64,000 nucleotides of DNA from the NCBI RefSeq assembly GCF_021631985.1, contig NZ_CP070225.1, forward strand, positions 3,844,001-3,908,000, in the 5' to 3' direction. This document shows, in pieces, positions 45,329 through 56,969 of the stretch (within the stretch, counting starts at the first letter, position 1; each line of letters begins with the position of its first letter). The notes below the pieces were generated by a model. It saw only the letters and a list, made by a program, of their open reading frames with translations, ran no database searches and was not told where the DNA came from. Source of the DNA: Sandaracinus amylolyticus. Its GTDB lineage: Bacteria; Myxococcota_A; Polyangia; Polyangiales; Sandaracinaceae. The position numbers were made by a program, and so were the translations under genes.

Positions 45329-45877
45329 TCACGCCGGCCTGCGCCGGAACGGGCTGCGACGCATGACGGGCCCGTGCCGGTGCAGGTGCGCGCGTCGCGA
45401 CGCGATGACGTGCTCGGCGCTCGGCAACGAGAGGCCGAGCACGAGGCCGAACACGAGGTGCACGATGAAGTAGCGGCCCACGTGATAGCTCGCGAAGAAC
45501 CACGGGCTCGCCCACGGCGCGACGCCGTACGTCATCACCAGGAACACGAACGCGGAGAACAGGATCCCGAGCATCGCGAGGTTGCTCCGGCCGTGCACAC
45601 GACGCGTGAGCCCCGTGAACACGACGCCCCACGCCACACCGACCGCGAGGTGCAGCACCACGCCCACGAAGCCTGCGAGCGCGGGCATCTCGCTCCAGCG
45701 ATCGCGCAGCAGCGTCGCACCGATCAGCTGCACGGGCGTCCAGAAGCCGCGCCCGAGCATCGCCGAGCCGGTCATCAGGATCAGGCCCATCACGGTCGCG
45801 GCGAAGAGCCCCGCGAGGACGCCGGGGCCCACGATCGCGCGCTCACGCTCCGCTCTCGATCTCTCGTCTCGCGCCAC
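45329..45877 (-). CDS. Four-helix membrane protein of unknown function
   Basis: 182 residues: polar, Arg/Glu-rich N-terminus, then four hydrophobic helices (VLAGLFAATVMGLILM, LAGFVGVVLHLAVGVAWG, NLAMLGILFSAFVFLVM, FIVHLVFGLVLGLSL) and a basic C-terminal tail. Several membrane histidines are present (HL, YHVG, IVHL), but I cannot assign a cofactor. GTG with GAGG 5 bases upstream. Convergent with the ECF sigma gene (4-base gap) and divergent from the next gene. Confidence 0.75.
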   Translation of the reverse strand: MARDERSRAERERAIVGPGVLAGLFAATVMGLILMTGSAMLGRGFWTPVQLIGATLLRDRWSEMPALAGFVGVVLHLAVGVAWGVVFTGLTRRVHGRSNLAMLGILFSAFVFLVMTYGVAPWASPWFFASYHVGRYFIVHLVFGLVLGLSLPSAEHVIASRRAHLHRHGPVMRRSPFRRRPA

Positions 45878-45976
45878 GTCCGCCTCGCTCTCGTTGTTCG
45901 TTGCTCGGGCACACGACGCATCGATCGTTCCACGAAGGGACGTGCAACTCTCGATTGCGCTAGGCTCGAAGAGAAC

Positions 45977-46579
45977 GTGGCGGAGACCGTCATCCTCGCA
46001 CCGCGAAACCCGGTGCCGCCCAACTCGCACCTCCGCGGGACGGTGCTCGCGAACTCGATGCGTCAGGTCGAGGAGCGCGGGCTGATCGACGCGTACTGGC
46101 AGACGCTGGCGCCCGAGCACGTGCAGGCGATGCGCGAGCTCGTCGCGACCTCGTGGGTCCCGGTCGAGGTCGCGCTCGCGCACTATCAAGCGATGGGCGC
46201 GCTCATCCCCGACCCCGCGGAGCAGGTCGCGATCGGGCGCGAGTCCGCGGCGCGCGTGCAGAACGCGTACATCGAGACGCTGCTGCGCGCGATGCGCGCG
46301 TCGGGCGCGGGCGTGTCGATGGAGCTCGTGCTCGCGCAGGCGCAGAAGGTCTTCGACCGCGTGATGATCGGGGGCTCGGCCGCGGTCTACAAGACGGGCA
46401 TGAAGGACGCGCGCATCGAGTGCCTCGGCACGCGCATGGTGCAGGCGCCGTACTTCCGGAACGGCTGGCAGGGCTGGTTCGAGAGCAGCCTGGGGCTGGT
46501 GACGCGGCGGGTGTTCCTGAAGCAGATCGCGGAGATGCAGACCGCGGAGCGGATGGCGTTCGCGGCATCGTGGGTGTGA
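45977..46579 (+). CDS. Hypothetical protein, distantly DUF2378-like
   Basis: 200 residues, mostly helical, soluble. The layout (N-terminal HLRGTVLANSMRQV, a central helical region, and a C-terminal RIECLGTRMVQAPYFRNGWQGWFE then VTRRVFLKQI) is reminiscent of myxobacterial TIGR02265/DUF2378 proteins, but the match is weak. GTG start with GAAGAG a few bases upstream; TAGGCT at 45961-45966 is a plausible -10. The stop is followed by two tandem perfect palindromes. Confidence 0.65.
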   Translation: MAETVILAPRNPVPPNSHLRGTVLANSMRQVEERGLIDAYWQTLAPEHVQAMRELVATSWVPVEVALAHYQAMGALIPDPAEQVAIGRESAARVQNAYIETLLRAMRASGAGVSMELVLAQAQKVFDRVMIGGSAAVYKTGMKDARIECLGTRMVQAPYFRNGWQGWFESSLGLVTRRVFLKQIAEMQTAERMAFAASWV

Positions 46580-46582
46580 CGA

Positions 46583-46619
46583 TCGTTGGAGCTCCAACGA
46601 ATGTCGTTGGAGCTCCAAC
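46583..46619. repeat. Two tandem perfect palindromes in a convergent gap
   Basis: GTTGGAGCTCCAAC occurs at 46585-46598 and 46606-46619 (21-bp spacing); the first is extended to 18 bp (46583-46600). They fill most of the 52-base gap between convergent stops at 46579 and 46632. Confidence 0.9.
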
Positions 46620-46631
46620 CATCCGGCACCC

Positions 46632-48071
<1,440 letters not shown>

Positions 48072-48078
48072 GAGGTCC

Positions 48079-49716
<1,638 letters not shown>

Positions 49717-49817
49717 CGTTCGGCCCTCCCTCTGTCGTGCGCGACGCTACTCGATCGCGCGCGGCTGCGTCGCGAGCCTCGATCTCGGGCATCGCGGGCC
49801 GAACGGCAATCCCGGAG

Positions 49818-50486
49818 CTACTCGCTCTCGCGCACGAAGCGGTTGATCGACGCTTCCGCGCCCGCGATGAGGAGCGTGTCGCCCGCCGCGATCGTGTAGT
49901 CGGCGCCGGGCACCTCGAGCTTCTTGCCGCCCGCGCCCTTGGGGCGGACGCCGAGCACGTGGATCTCCCAGCGCTTGCGGAGCTCGGCCTGCGCGAGCGT
50001 CTTGCCGACCATCTTGCCCTCGGCGATCCAGGGCACGACGCGAACTCCATGTGCGAAATCGAGCAGGTCGCTCGCGACCGGCATGACGACGTCGGCCGCG
50101 ACGCGGTGCCCCATCTCGTGCTCGAGCTGCACCACGCGCGAGGCGCCGACCATCCGGAGCACCTCGGCCTGGCGCATCGTCGCGGCGCGCGCGATCACGT
50201 CCTTCACGCCCATCTTCTTGAGCGTGGTGACGCAGAGCACGGTCGCCTCGAAGTCCTCGCCGAACGTGACCACCGCGGTGTCGACGTGATCGGCGCCGAT
50301 CGCGGAGAGCACGCGCGGATCGGTCGCATCGCCGACGAACGCCGCGCTCGTCTTGTCCTTCGCCTGCTCGACCTGCTCGGGGTCCGCGTCGACCGCGATG
50401 ATCTCCGCGCGTGCCTGCCAGAGCGTCTCGATCAGCGAGTCGCCGAAGCGGCCGAGGCCGATCACGAGCACCTTCTTCGCCTTCAT
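49818..50486 (-). CDS. ktrA: Potassium channel regulatory subunit KtrA (RCK)
   Basis: 222 residues: an RCK_N Rossmann domain (VLVIGLGRFGDSL at 6-18; acidic Asp33-Asp35 for nucleotide ribose) and a C-terminal TrkA_C domain (about 140-222). It forms the cytosolic octameric ring that gates the KtrB pore in response to ATP/ADP and related ligands. GAAGG precedes the ATG. It follows the pore gene by 39 bases. Confidence 0.93.
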   Translation of the reverse strand: MKAKKVLVIGLGRFGDSLIETLWQARAEIIAVDADPEQVEQAKDKTSAAFVGDATDPRVLSAIGADHVDTAVVTFGEDFEATVLCVTTLKKMGVKDVIARAATMRQAEVLRMVGASRVVQLEHEMGHRVAADVVMPVASDLLDFAHGVRVVPWIAEGKMVGKTLAQAELRKRWEIHVLGVRPKGAGGKKLEVPGADYTIAAGDTLLIAGAEASINRFVRESE

Positions 50487-50525
50487 ACCTTCGCCCTCTG
50501 GGATGAGCGGACGCTCATGGGTCGA

Positions 50526-52400
50526 TCAACCGATCATCACGCGCTCGGACGCGAGCTGCACCGGTGCGCGCCTGGCCTCGCTCGCCATCGCGAGCGCGAG
50601 CGTGAGCGGGCCGGTGCGGCCCGCGAACATCATGACGATGATCACGAGCTTGCCCGCGGGGGTGAGCGACGACGTGATGCCCGTGGACAGGCCCGTCGTC
50701 GCGAACGCGCTGCACACCTCGAAGAGCACGCGCAGCGGCTCGTGCTCCTCGGTCATCAGGAGCACGAACGTTCCGATCATCACGATCGCGAGCGAGAGGA
50801 ACGTGACGCCCATCGCGCGGCGCACCACGCCGCTCTCGAGCTGACGATCGAGCAGGCGCGCCGACGCGTGGCCGCGCAGCTCGGCCCATACTTCGGCGCA
50901 GATCGCAGCGAACGACGTCGTCTTGATGCCGCCGCCGGTCGAGCCGGGCGAGGCGCCGATCAGCATCACGACGCACGCGATCGCGATCGTGACCGCACGC
51001 ATCGCGCCGAGGTCGATCGTGTTGAAGCCCGCCGTGCGCATGCTGACCGACTGGAAGAGCGACGCGAGCACGCGCGCGTGCCACGGCAGGTGCCCGAGCG
51101 ACTGGCTCCACTCGAGCACCAACACGACGGCGGCGACGCCGAACGTGAGCGCGGCGCTGGTGCCGAGCGCGATGCGCGCGTGGAGCGAGAGACGATCGGG
51201 ACGACGGCGGCGCATGCGCGCCCACGCGTGGCGCCGCAGCTCCTCGATCACGGGGAAGCCGATGCCGCCGACGGTGATCAGCGCGGCGATGGTGAGGCAG
51301 ACCGGCCAGCTCGTCGCGAAGCCCGCGAGGTTGGCGTGGCTGAGGCAGAAGCCCGCGTTGCAGAACGCGCTCACCGCGGTGAAGACCGACCACCACGCGC
51401 GATCGCCGGCGCCCGCGATCGGGTGGGGATCGTCGGGGCCGCGCATCACCTCGGGGTGGAAGCCGGTGAACGCGTAGAGCAGCAGCGCGCCGATCGCCTC
51501 GAAGAGCAGCGTGTAGCCGACGATCGCGATCAGCGTGCGGCGCAGCGCGGCGAGCGAGCCGGCGTCGATCATCTCGACCAGCACCGCGCTCTGCTTCACG
51601 CGCAGCTTGCGGCCCGCGAGCACCACGAACGACGCGGAGAGCACCATGATGCCGAGCCCGCCGATCTGCGCGAGCACGACGATCACGGCCTCGCCGAAGA
51701 ACGTGTAGGTCGCGCCGACGTCGTTCACCGCGAGGCCGGTGACGCACACCGCGCTGGTCGCGGTGAAGAGCCCGTCGAGGAACGACGCGTCCTCGACGCG
51801 CACGACCGCTTCGGGCAGCGTGAGGAGGAAGCCGCCGAGGAACGCGGTGACGCCGAAGGAGAGGACCATGAGGCGCGCCGGGTGGTCGGCGGCGTCCGCG
51901 AGGAATCGCTGCGCGCGATGGCCACGGCCGAGGATCCCGAGCGTCGCCATCACCAGCGCGACGACCGAGAACGATCGATAGCCCGAGACGAAGGGCGCGA
52001 CGTCGCTCGCGTGGAGCGCAGAGGCGAGCGCGATCCACTTCTCGACGAGGGCGAACCCGAGCAGCCCGATGTTGACGAAGTGCGCGAGCAGCATGCGCAG
52101 CTTCGGCAGCCATCCGCGCGGCCGTCGCTCGCCGGGCTCGGCGCGCAGCACGAACGAGATCCACGGCAGCGCGAGCACGGACTGCAGCACCGTGAGCGGG
52201 ATCGACGCCCAGAGGTGGATCGCGAGGCCGAAGTCGAGCACCACGATCACCAGCGCCGCGACGAGCGCGCCGGTGAGCCCGAGGCCCTGCGCGAGGGCGC
52301 GTCCTTTCGCGACCGGCGCGACGTCGAGCAACGAGATGCGCGAGGTGCGCTCTTCCGGCGGCGTGCTCGTTCGCGGCTCGCTCACGAGCGGCGATCGCAC
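50526..52400 (-). CDS. ktrB: Potassium uptake pore subunit KtrB/TrkH
   Basis: 624 residues, polytopic. Four pore-loop repeats typical of the Trk/Ktr/HKT superfamily can be read: TATSAVCVTGL, TAVSAFCNAGF, SVSMRTAGFNT and SAFATTGLSTG, each with the selectivity-filter Gly. The N-terminal region adds several helices beyond the core, giving a longer protein than Bacillus KtrB. It transports K+ coupled to Na+ or H+ and pairs with KtrA downstream. GTG at 52400 (no good ribosome site); a GTG five codons later is equally possible. Confidence 0.93.
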   Translation of the reverse strand: MRSPLVSEPRTSTPPEERTSRISLLDVAPVAKGRALAQGLGLTGALVAALVIVVLDFGLAIHLWASIPLTVLQSVLALPWISFVLRAEPGERRPRGWLPKLRMLLAHFVNIGLLGFALVEKWIALASALHASDVAPFVSGYRSFSVVALVMATLGILGRGHRAQRFLADAADHPARLMVLSFGVTAFLGGFLLTLPEAVVRVEDASFLDGLFTATSAVCVTGLAVNDVGATYTFFGEAVIVVLAQIGGLGIMVLSASFVVLAGRKLRVKQSAVLVEMIDAGSLAALRRTLIAIVGYTLLFEAIGALLLYAFTGFHPEVMRGPDDPHPIAGAGDRAWWSVFTAVSAFCNAGFCLSHANLAGFATSWPVCLTIAALITVGGIGFPVIEELRRHAWARMRRRRPDRLSLHARIALGTSAALTFGVAAVVLVLEWSQSLGHLPWHARVLASLFQSVSMRTAGFNTIDLGAMRAVTIAIACVVMLIGASPGSTGGGIKTTSFAAICAEVWAELRGHASARLLDRQLESGVVRRAMGVTFLSLAIVMIGTFVLLMTEEHEPLRVLFEVCSAFATTGLSTGITSSLTPAGKLVIIVMMFAGRTGPLTLALAMASEARRAPVQLASERVMIG

Positions 52401-52433
52401 GGGAAAGTAAGCGGGAGGTCAAGGAATTTTGGC

Positions 52434-52439
52434 TACGCT
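52434..52439 (+). promoter_or_regulatory. Possible -10 for a leaderless GST transcript
   Basis: TACGCT lies 6 bases before the ATG at 52446, in the context GGCTACGCT also seen at 27681-27689. There is no recognisable -35 and no ribosome site, consistent with a leaderless message. Confidence 0.3.
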
Positions 52440-52445
52440 CGCGCG

Positions 52446-53225
52446 ATGTCGAGCAACGCAGCGGTCCATCTCTACAGCATCCAGGTCTGCCCCTTCGCGC
52501 AGCGCACGCGCATCTTGCTCACGCTGAAGGGCGTGCCCTTCGAGCTCACCGAGATCGACATCACGCGTCCGCGGCCCGCGTGGTTCCTCGAGCTCAATCC
52601 GCTCGGGAAGGTGCCGGTGATCGCGCACGCGGGGCGCGTGCTGAACGAGTCGAGCGTCATCAACGAGTACCTCGAGGAGGTCTTTCCCGCGCGGCGCGTG
52701 TTCCCCGAGGACGCGTATCGACGCGCGCAGAGCCGCATCTTCATCGACTACGTCAACCACGGCTTCGTCGCGCCCATGTACCAGCTGCTGATGAACCAGG
52801 ACCCGGCGAAGGAGGACGCACTGATCGCGTCGGCGCGCGCGACGTGGGCGTGAAACGGCGCGTTCCTGATGCGCTTCTCACCGGACGGAACGTGGCTGTG
52901 GGACGAAGATGGCTTCGGGATGGCGGAGCTGACGATCGCGCCGTTCTTCATGCGCTACGCGCTGAACGAGCACTACAGCGGGTTCACGCTGCCGGATGCG
53001 CCGGAGTACGCGCGGGTGAAGCGCTACCGCGACGCGTGCCTCGCGCACCCGGTCGTGCGCGCGACCGGGATGAGCGACGAGGACTTCATCAAGCTCTACT
53101 ACGACTACTCGCTCGGCTACGGGAACGGCGCGGTGCCGGAGGGCGAAGAGAAGAGCTCGTTCGACACGAGCGTGCCGCTCGCGGCGCGAGCGATGCCGAA
53201 GACGAAGCGCGAGCGCTGGGGCTGA
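52446..53225 (+). pseudogene. Glutathione S-transferase interrupted by an in-frame TGA
   Basis: A GST-like protein of about 259 codons is broken by a TGA at 52851-52853. The first part (135 residues) has the thioredoxin-fold GST N-domain with Cys15 in VCPFAQRTRI (omega-like) and NPLGKVPVI, and NESSVINEYLEE. The same frame continues after the stop (NGAFLMRFSPDG..., through GMAELTIAPFFMRYAL) as the helical C-domain to 53225. Because frame is kept, a single TGG-to-TGA change (Trp-Asn-Gly) explains it. The downstream part remains free of other stops, so the change is recent, a sequencing error, or read through. Confidence 0.85.
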
Positions 53226-53228
53226 CGA

Positions 53229-54116
53229 TCAGCGCAGCTTCCGCGCGTCTCGCTGCCAGTGGCGACAGGCTTCCTTCAGCACGCACGTCTCGCAGCGCGC
53301 GGCGTCGCGCCGGCTCGGGCACTCGCGGCTCACGCCGAGGTGACAGATCGCGAAGTCGTATCGCACCGGGTCGTTCGCATCGAAGGTGCGCAGCTTCGAC
53401 GTGATCTCGGCAGCGGTTCGCAGCGATGCGTCGTTGCGGCGCGTGAGGTCGAGGTTCTTCGCGATGCGGTGCACGTGGGTGTCGACCGGAATGACGAGCC
53501 GCGAGGGCGAGACCGGCCACAGGCCGAGATCGACTCCGTCGGCGGGACGGATCATCCAGCGCAGCCAGAGGAGCAGGCGCTTGCACGCGCTGCCGGCGCG
53601 CGGATCGGGGACGAGGTGACGCAGGCCGCGTGACGCGTCCTCACCGCGCAGCGCGTCGGCGAGCCTCGCGAGGGCTTCGACGAACGCCTCGTCCTGGTCT
53701 TCGATCTCCGCGTCGCAGGCGCGCAGCCCCGTCGCGAACGCAGCGCCCAGCGAGCCGTGGTCGCGGCGGATCACGCCGGCATTCGCGAGCATCGCGGCGA
53801 CGTCGGGGCCGCGCCACACACGGTGCACGAAGCCGTGCAGCCGCGTCTCGAGCGCCTCTCGCGATTCGCGATCGATCGTCGCGGCCGGGGACTCTCCCAG
53901 CGCCTTCAATACCAGCGCGACCTTGCCGCGGATCGCCACGACGTTGCCGAACGCGAGGGATGCGGCGATCAGCGCGACGACCTCGCGATCCTCGGCGCGC
54001 GCGTAGCGGTGCACGAAGGACACCGGATCGGCGTCGCGGCGCGCGACTGCATCCGTCGAGAGCAGCAACGCATCGAGGCGCTCGCGAACGAGCTCGAGCC
54101 GAGGGGAAGAACGCAC
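53229..54116 (-). CDS. TIGR02757 (DUF2400) protein, HhH-GPD-like
   Basis: 295 residues. VIPVDTHVHRIAKNLDL recalls the VDTHV motif of HhH-GPD base-excision glycosylases, and the C-terminus carries C-x8-C-x2-C-x5-C (ECPSRRDAARC, CETC, LKEAC) similar to the Fe-S cluster of endonuclease III. The family is conserved in many bacteria with unknown function. The catalytic Lys of EndoIII is not obvious. GTG at 54116 was chosen because upstream frame overlaps the divergent gene's promoter; the ribosome site is weak. Its stop is 3 bases from the GST stop. Confidence 0.8.
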   Translation of the reverse strand: MRSSPRLELVRERLDALLLSTDAVARRDADPVSFVHRYARAEDREVVALIAASLAFGNVVAIRGKVALVLKALGESPAATIDRESREALETRLHGFVHRVWRGPDVAAMLANAGVIRRDHGSLGAAFATGLRACDAEIEDQDEAFVEALARLADALRGEDASRGLRHLVPDPRAGSACKRLLLWLRWMIRPADGVDLGLWPVSPSRLVIPVDTHVHRIAKNLDLTRRNDASLRTAAEITSKLRTFDANDPVRYDFAICHLGVSRECPSRRDAARCETCVLKEACRHWQRDARKLR

Positions 54117-54138
54117 GGGCGTCGGACAGTCTAGAGCC

Positions 54139-54825
54139 GTGATAGAAGGCCTGTCAGTGCTCCGCTCGCTCGCCGGATCCGCGCTCTTCACGTTGCTCGT
54201 CGCGTGCGGCGGCGCGAGCGCGTCGTCGTCGACGACGATCGGGAGCAGCCACGCGCCACGCCCGGAGGACGCGATCGATCTCTCGCTGCGCACCCACGAC
54301 GGGCGCGCGCTCGAGCTCTCCGATCAACAGGGCAGCCCCGTGCTCCTCTTTCTCTTCGCGACCTACGACGGTGCGTCGCTCGCGGCGGCGCGCGGTGTGG
54401 CGCGCTTCACCCGCGAGGCCCTCGACACCGTGGTGATCGCGGTCGCGCTGCAGCCCGACGCCGAGACGTTCACCGCCGCGTACGTGGAGTCGCAATCCCC
54501 GCCCTACACCGTCGCGTACGAGCCCGCGGGGCGCATCCTCCTCGGCACGACCGATCTCGGCGCGATCGACTCGATCCCGACGCTCGTCATGATCGACGCG
54601 CACGGGCGCGAGGTCGCGCGGCACACCGGGTACGTGAGCGAGCGCGTGATCGAGCAGTGGCATCAGGAAGCGATGGCGCGCGGTGGCATCATGACGCCGG
54701 CCGAGACGCCGACGGAGGAAGCGCCGCGCCGGCCGACCCCGCTGCCGGTGCAGACCGAGACGCCGCCGCCGCCCGAGAGCGACGAAGCGCCGCCCGACGA
54801 CGCGCTCGTCATCGAGCCGGACTGA
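54139..54825 (+). CDS. Thioredoxin-fold lipoprotein lacking the CxxC motif
   Basis: 228 residues with a lipoprotein signal (SALFTLLVACGG). Residues about 50-175 look like a TlpA/AhpC-type thioredoxin fold: LRTHDGRALELSDQQGSPVLLFLFATYD, then a strand-helix series ending SIPTLVMIDAHGREVARHTGY with the cis-Pro. Where TlpA has WCxxC, this protein has FATYDGAS, so it is not redox-active. A Pro/Glu-rich tail of about 50 residues ends it. GTG start. Its last 17 bases overlap the end of the convergent ptsI gene. Confidence 0.8.
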   Translation: MIEGLSVLRSLAGSALFTLLVACGGASASSSTTIGSSHAPRPEDAIDLSLRTHDGRALELSDQQGSPVLLFLFATYDGASLAAARGVARFTREALDTVVIAVALQPDAETFTAAYVESQSPPYTVAYEPAGRILLGTTDLGAIDSIPTLVMIDAHGREVARHTGYVSERVIEQWHQEAMARGGIMTPAETPTEEAPRRPTPLPVQTETPPPPESDEAPPDDALVIEPD

Positions 54826-56659
54826 TCGCGATCTCGATCCCTTGCTCGTCCCACACCTCGGCGAGCACCGGCGAGAGCGCCTCGACGACGACGCGCTCCA
54901 CCTCGGTCCCGGTGCCGCATCCGAGGCACGCGCGCGCGACCTCTTCGCACGTGACGAGGTCGACGCGATCGAGGATCTCGCGCGCGAGCGGGATCTCCGA
55001 CGCGCTCATCGAGAGGCAGCGGTAGCCGAGCCCGAGCAGCACCGGGATCGCGATCGGATGCGACGCGAGATCGCCGCAGATCGAGATCGGGATGCTCGCG
55101 TCGCGCGACGCGCGGAACGTGAGGTCGAGCAAGCGCAGCACCGCGGGCTCGAGCGGACGCGCGATGTGCGAGAGCCGTGGGTTCTGGCGATCGACCGCGA
55201 GCGTGTACTGGGCGAGATCGTTCGTGCCGACGCTGAAGAAGTCGCACTCGCGCGCGAGCGCGTCCGCGAGCACGACCGCGGAGGGCACCTCGATCATCGC
55301 GCCGAGCGGCACCGCGCGGTACGGGATGCCCTCGCGCTCGAGCTCGGCCTGCGCGCTCGCGACCATCGCGCGCGCGGCGCGCAGATCCTCGAGCGTGCAC
55401 ACCATCGGGAACATCACGCGGAGCGGCGCGACCGCGGCGGCGCGCATCATCGCGCGCAGCTGCACGCGGAAGAGATCGGGGCACGCGAGCGAGAGGCGCA
55501 GCCCGCGCAAGCCGAGCGCGGGGTTCGGTGCGCGCCCCGCGCCGAGGGGCGTGGTGCCGAGCAGCGGCATCTTGTCGGCGCCGAGATCGAAGGTGCGCAG
55601 CGTGACCGGGCGCGGCCCGAAGCGCGACGCGACGCGCGCGTAGATCTCGGTCTGGATTTCCTCGCTCGGCAGCTCGTCCTCGAGATAGAGGAACTCGGTG
55701 CGATAGAGCCCGATGCCCTCGGCGCGCTGCGCGTGCGCCTCGTCGACCTCGACCTCGAGCTCGACGTTCGCGAGCACCTCGACGCGCACTCCGTCGCGCG
55801 TCTGGCCCGACGTGCCCTCGCGATCGCGCAGACGCCCGGTGAAATGGCGATACCGGCGCGCGCGCTCCTCGGCGCGATGCTGGGTGTCCTCGTCGGGCTC
55901 GACGACGATCTCACCGCGCAGCGCGTCGACCACGACGACGCAGCCGGGCGTGAGCGCGCGAGTCACTCCGTCGACGCCGACCACCGCGGGGATCCCGAGC
56001 GCGCGCGCGAGGATCGCGGTGTGGCTCGTCGCAGTGCCGAGATCGGTCACGAGCGCGAGCACTCGATCGCGCGGCAAGCGCGCCGTCTCCGCGGGGCTCA
56101 GATCGGACGCGACGAGGATCGTCGGACGATCGATCACGGGGAGCTGGAACCCGACGCCGGTGAGCACGCGCAGCACGTGCTCGCCGACCTGCTCGACGTC
56201 GCGAGCGCGATCCTGGAGGTACGGCTCGCGCGCGTTCATCAGGCGTCGGACGATCGCCTCGATCGCGCGCCGCACCGCCCATTCCGCGTTGATCCCGCTG
56301 CGGATCCCCTCGACCGCGGCGCCGACGAAGAGCTCGTCGCGGTGCATGAGGAGGTGCGCCTCGAGCACGAGCCGATGCTCGGCGCCGGCGGTGGGATCGA
56401 TCGCATCGCGCGCTTCTTCGAGCTCGCGGCGCGAGGTCGCGAGCGCGCTCATCAGGCGCTGCACCTCACCGTCGACCTCGCCGTTGCCGATCGCGCGCCG
56501 CGGGATCGGCACGCTGCGGCGATCGAAGATCGTGACGTTGCCGACCGCGACGCCGGGCGACGCGCAGATGCCACGCAGCGTGGACCGACCTGGGGGCAGG
56601 CTGAGCCGCCGGTACGAGCTGCGTCGAACGCGCTGCGGCCGAGGCGGCTCGTCGCTCAC
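54809..56659 (-). CDS. ptsI: PTS enzyme I (phosphoenolpyruvate-protein phosphotransferase)
   Basis: 616 residues. N-terminal HPr-binding/phospho-His domain with His213 in GTATSHTAILARALGIPAVVG, then the PEP-utilising TIM barrel (RTEFLYLED, MFPMVCTLEDL, FFSVGTNDLAQYTLA, and SICGDLAS with the conserved Cys). It transfers phosphate from PEP to HPr. A 25-residue basic N-terminal extension precedes the standard start. GTG start after a G-rich site, 13 bases after ptsH. No sugar-specific EII genes are present, so the pathway is probably regulatory. Confidence 0.95.
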   Translation of the reverse strand: MSDEPPRPQRVRRSSYRRLSLPPGRSTLRGICASPGVAVGNVTIFDRRSVPIPRRAIGNGEVDGEVQRLMSALATSRRELEEARDAIDPTAGAEHRLVLEAHLLMHRDELFVGAAVEGIRSGINAEWAVRRAIEAIVRRLMNAREPYLQDRARDVEQVGEHVLRVLTGVGFQLPVIDRPTILVASDLSPAETARLPRDRVLALVTDLGTATSHTAILARALGIPAVVGVDGVTRALTPGCVVVVDALRGEIVVEPDEDTQHRAEERARRYRHFTGRLRDREGTSGQTRDGVRVEVLANVELEVEVDEAHAQRAEGIGLYRTEFLYLEDELPSEEIQTEIYARVASRFGPRPVTLRTFDLGADKMPLLGTTPLGAGRAPNPALGLRGLRLSLACPDLFRVQLRAMMRAAAVAPLRVMFPMVCTLEDLRAARAMVASAQAELEREGIPYRAVPLGAMIEVPSAVVLADALARECDFFSVGTNDLAQYTLAVDRQNPRLSHIARPLEPAVLRLLDLTFRASRDASIPISICGDLASHPIAIPVLLGLGYRCLSMSASEIPLAREILDRVDLVTCEEVARACLGCGTGTEVERVVVEALSPVLAEVWDEQGIEIAISPAR

Positions 56660-56672
56660 GGAGCCCCCCGCT

Positions 56673-56969
56673 TCAACGCTCTTCTCCGAACCGCGCGGAG
56701 ATCAGCGCGCCGATCGCGTCGACCGCGGCGCGCGCGTCGGGGCCGCGGCCGCGCACGACGAGCTGCGCGCCCGGGCTCCCGCAGAGCAGCAGCACGCCCA
56801 TGATGCTCTTGCCGTTCGCGAGCTGTCCGTCCTTCTCGAGCTCGATCTCCGCGCGATAACGCGACGCGAGCTGCACGAGCTTCGTCGCGGCGCGCGCGTG
56901 CAGGCCGAGCTCGTTCACGATCGTGAACGTCCCCTCGGCCCGCGCCAGCTCGCGCTCGCCGTCGCTCAT
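56673..56969 (-). CDS. ptsH: HPr phosphocarrier protein
   Basis: 98 residues. The EI-phosphorylated His24 in LGLHARAATKLVQLA and the HprK-target serine Ser55 in NGKSIMGVLLL are both conserved, so both regulatory phosphorylations are possible. A 10-residue N-terminal extension precedes the usual HPr start. Its ATG overlaps the rapZ stop (ATGA). Confidence 0.95.
   Translation of the reverse strand: MSDGERELARAEGTFTIVNELGLHARAATKLVQLASRYRAEIELEKDGQLANGKSIMGVLLLCGSPGAQLVVRGRGPDARAAVDAIGALISARFGEER

Noticed and set aside
52851-52853. Selenocysteine codon in the GST gene
   Set aside because: Only a 4-bp GCGC stem follows the TGA, not a convincing bacterial SECIS, and the position is not an active-site residue in GSTs.
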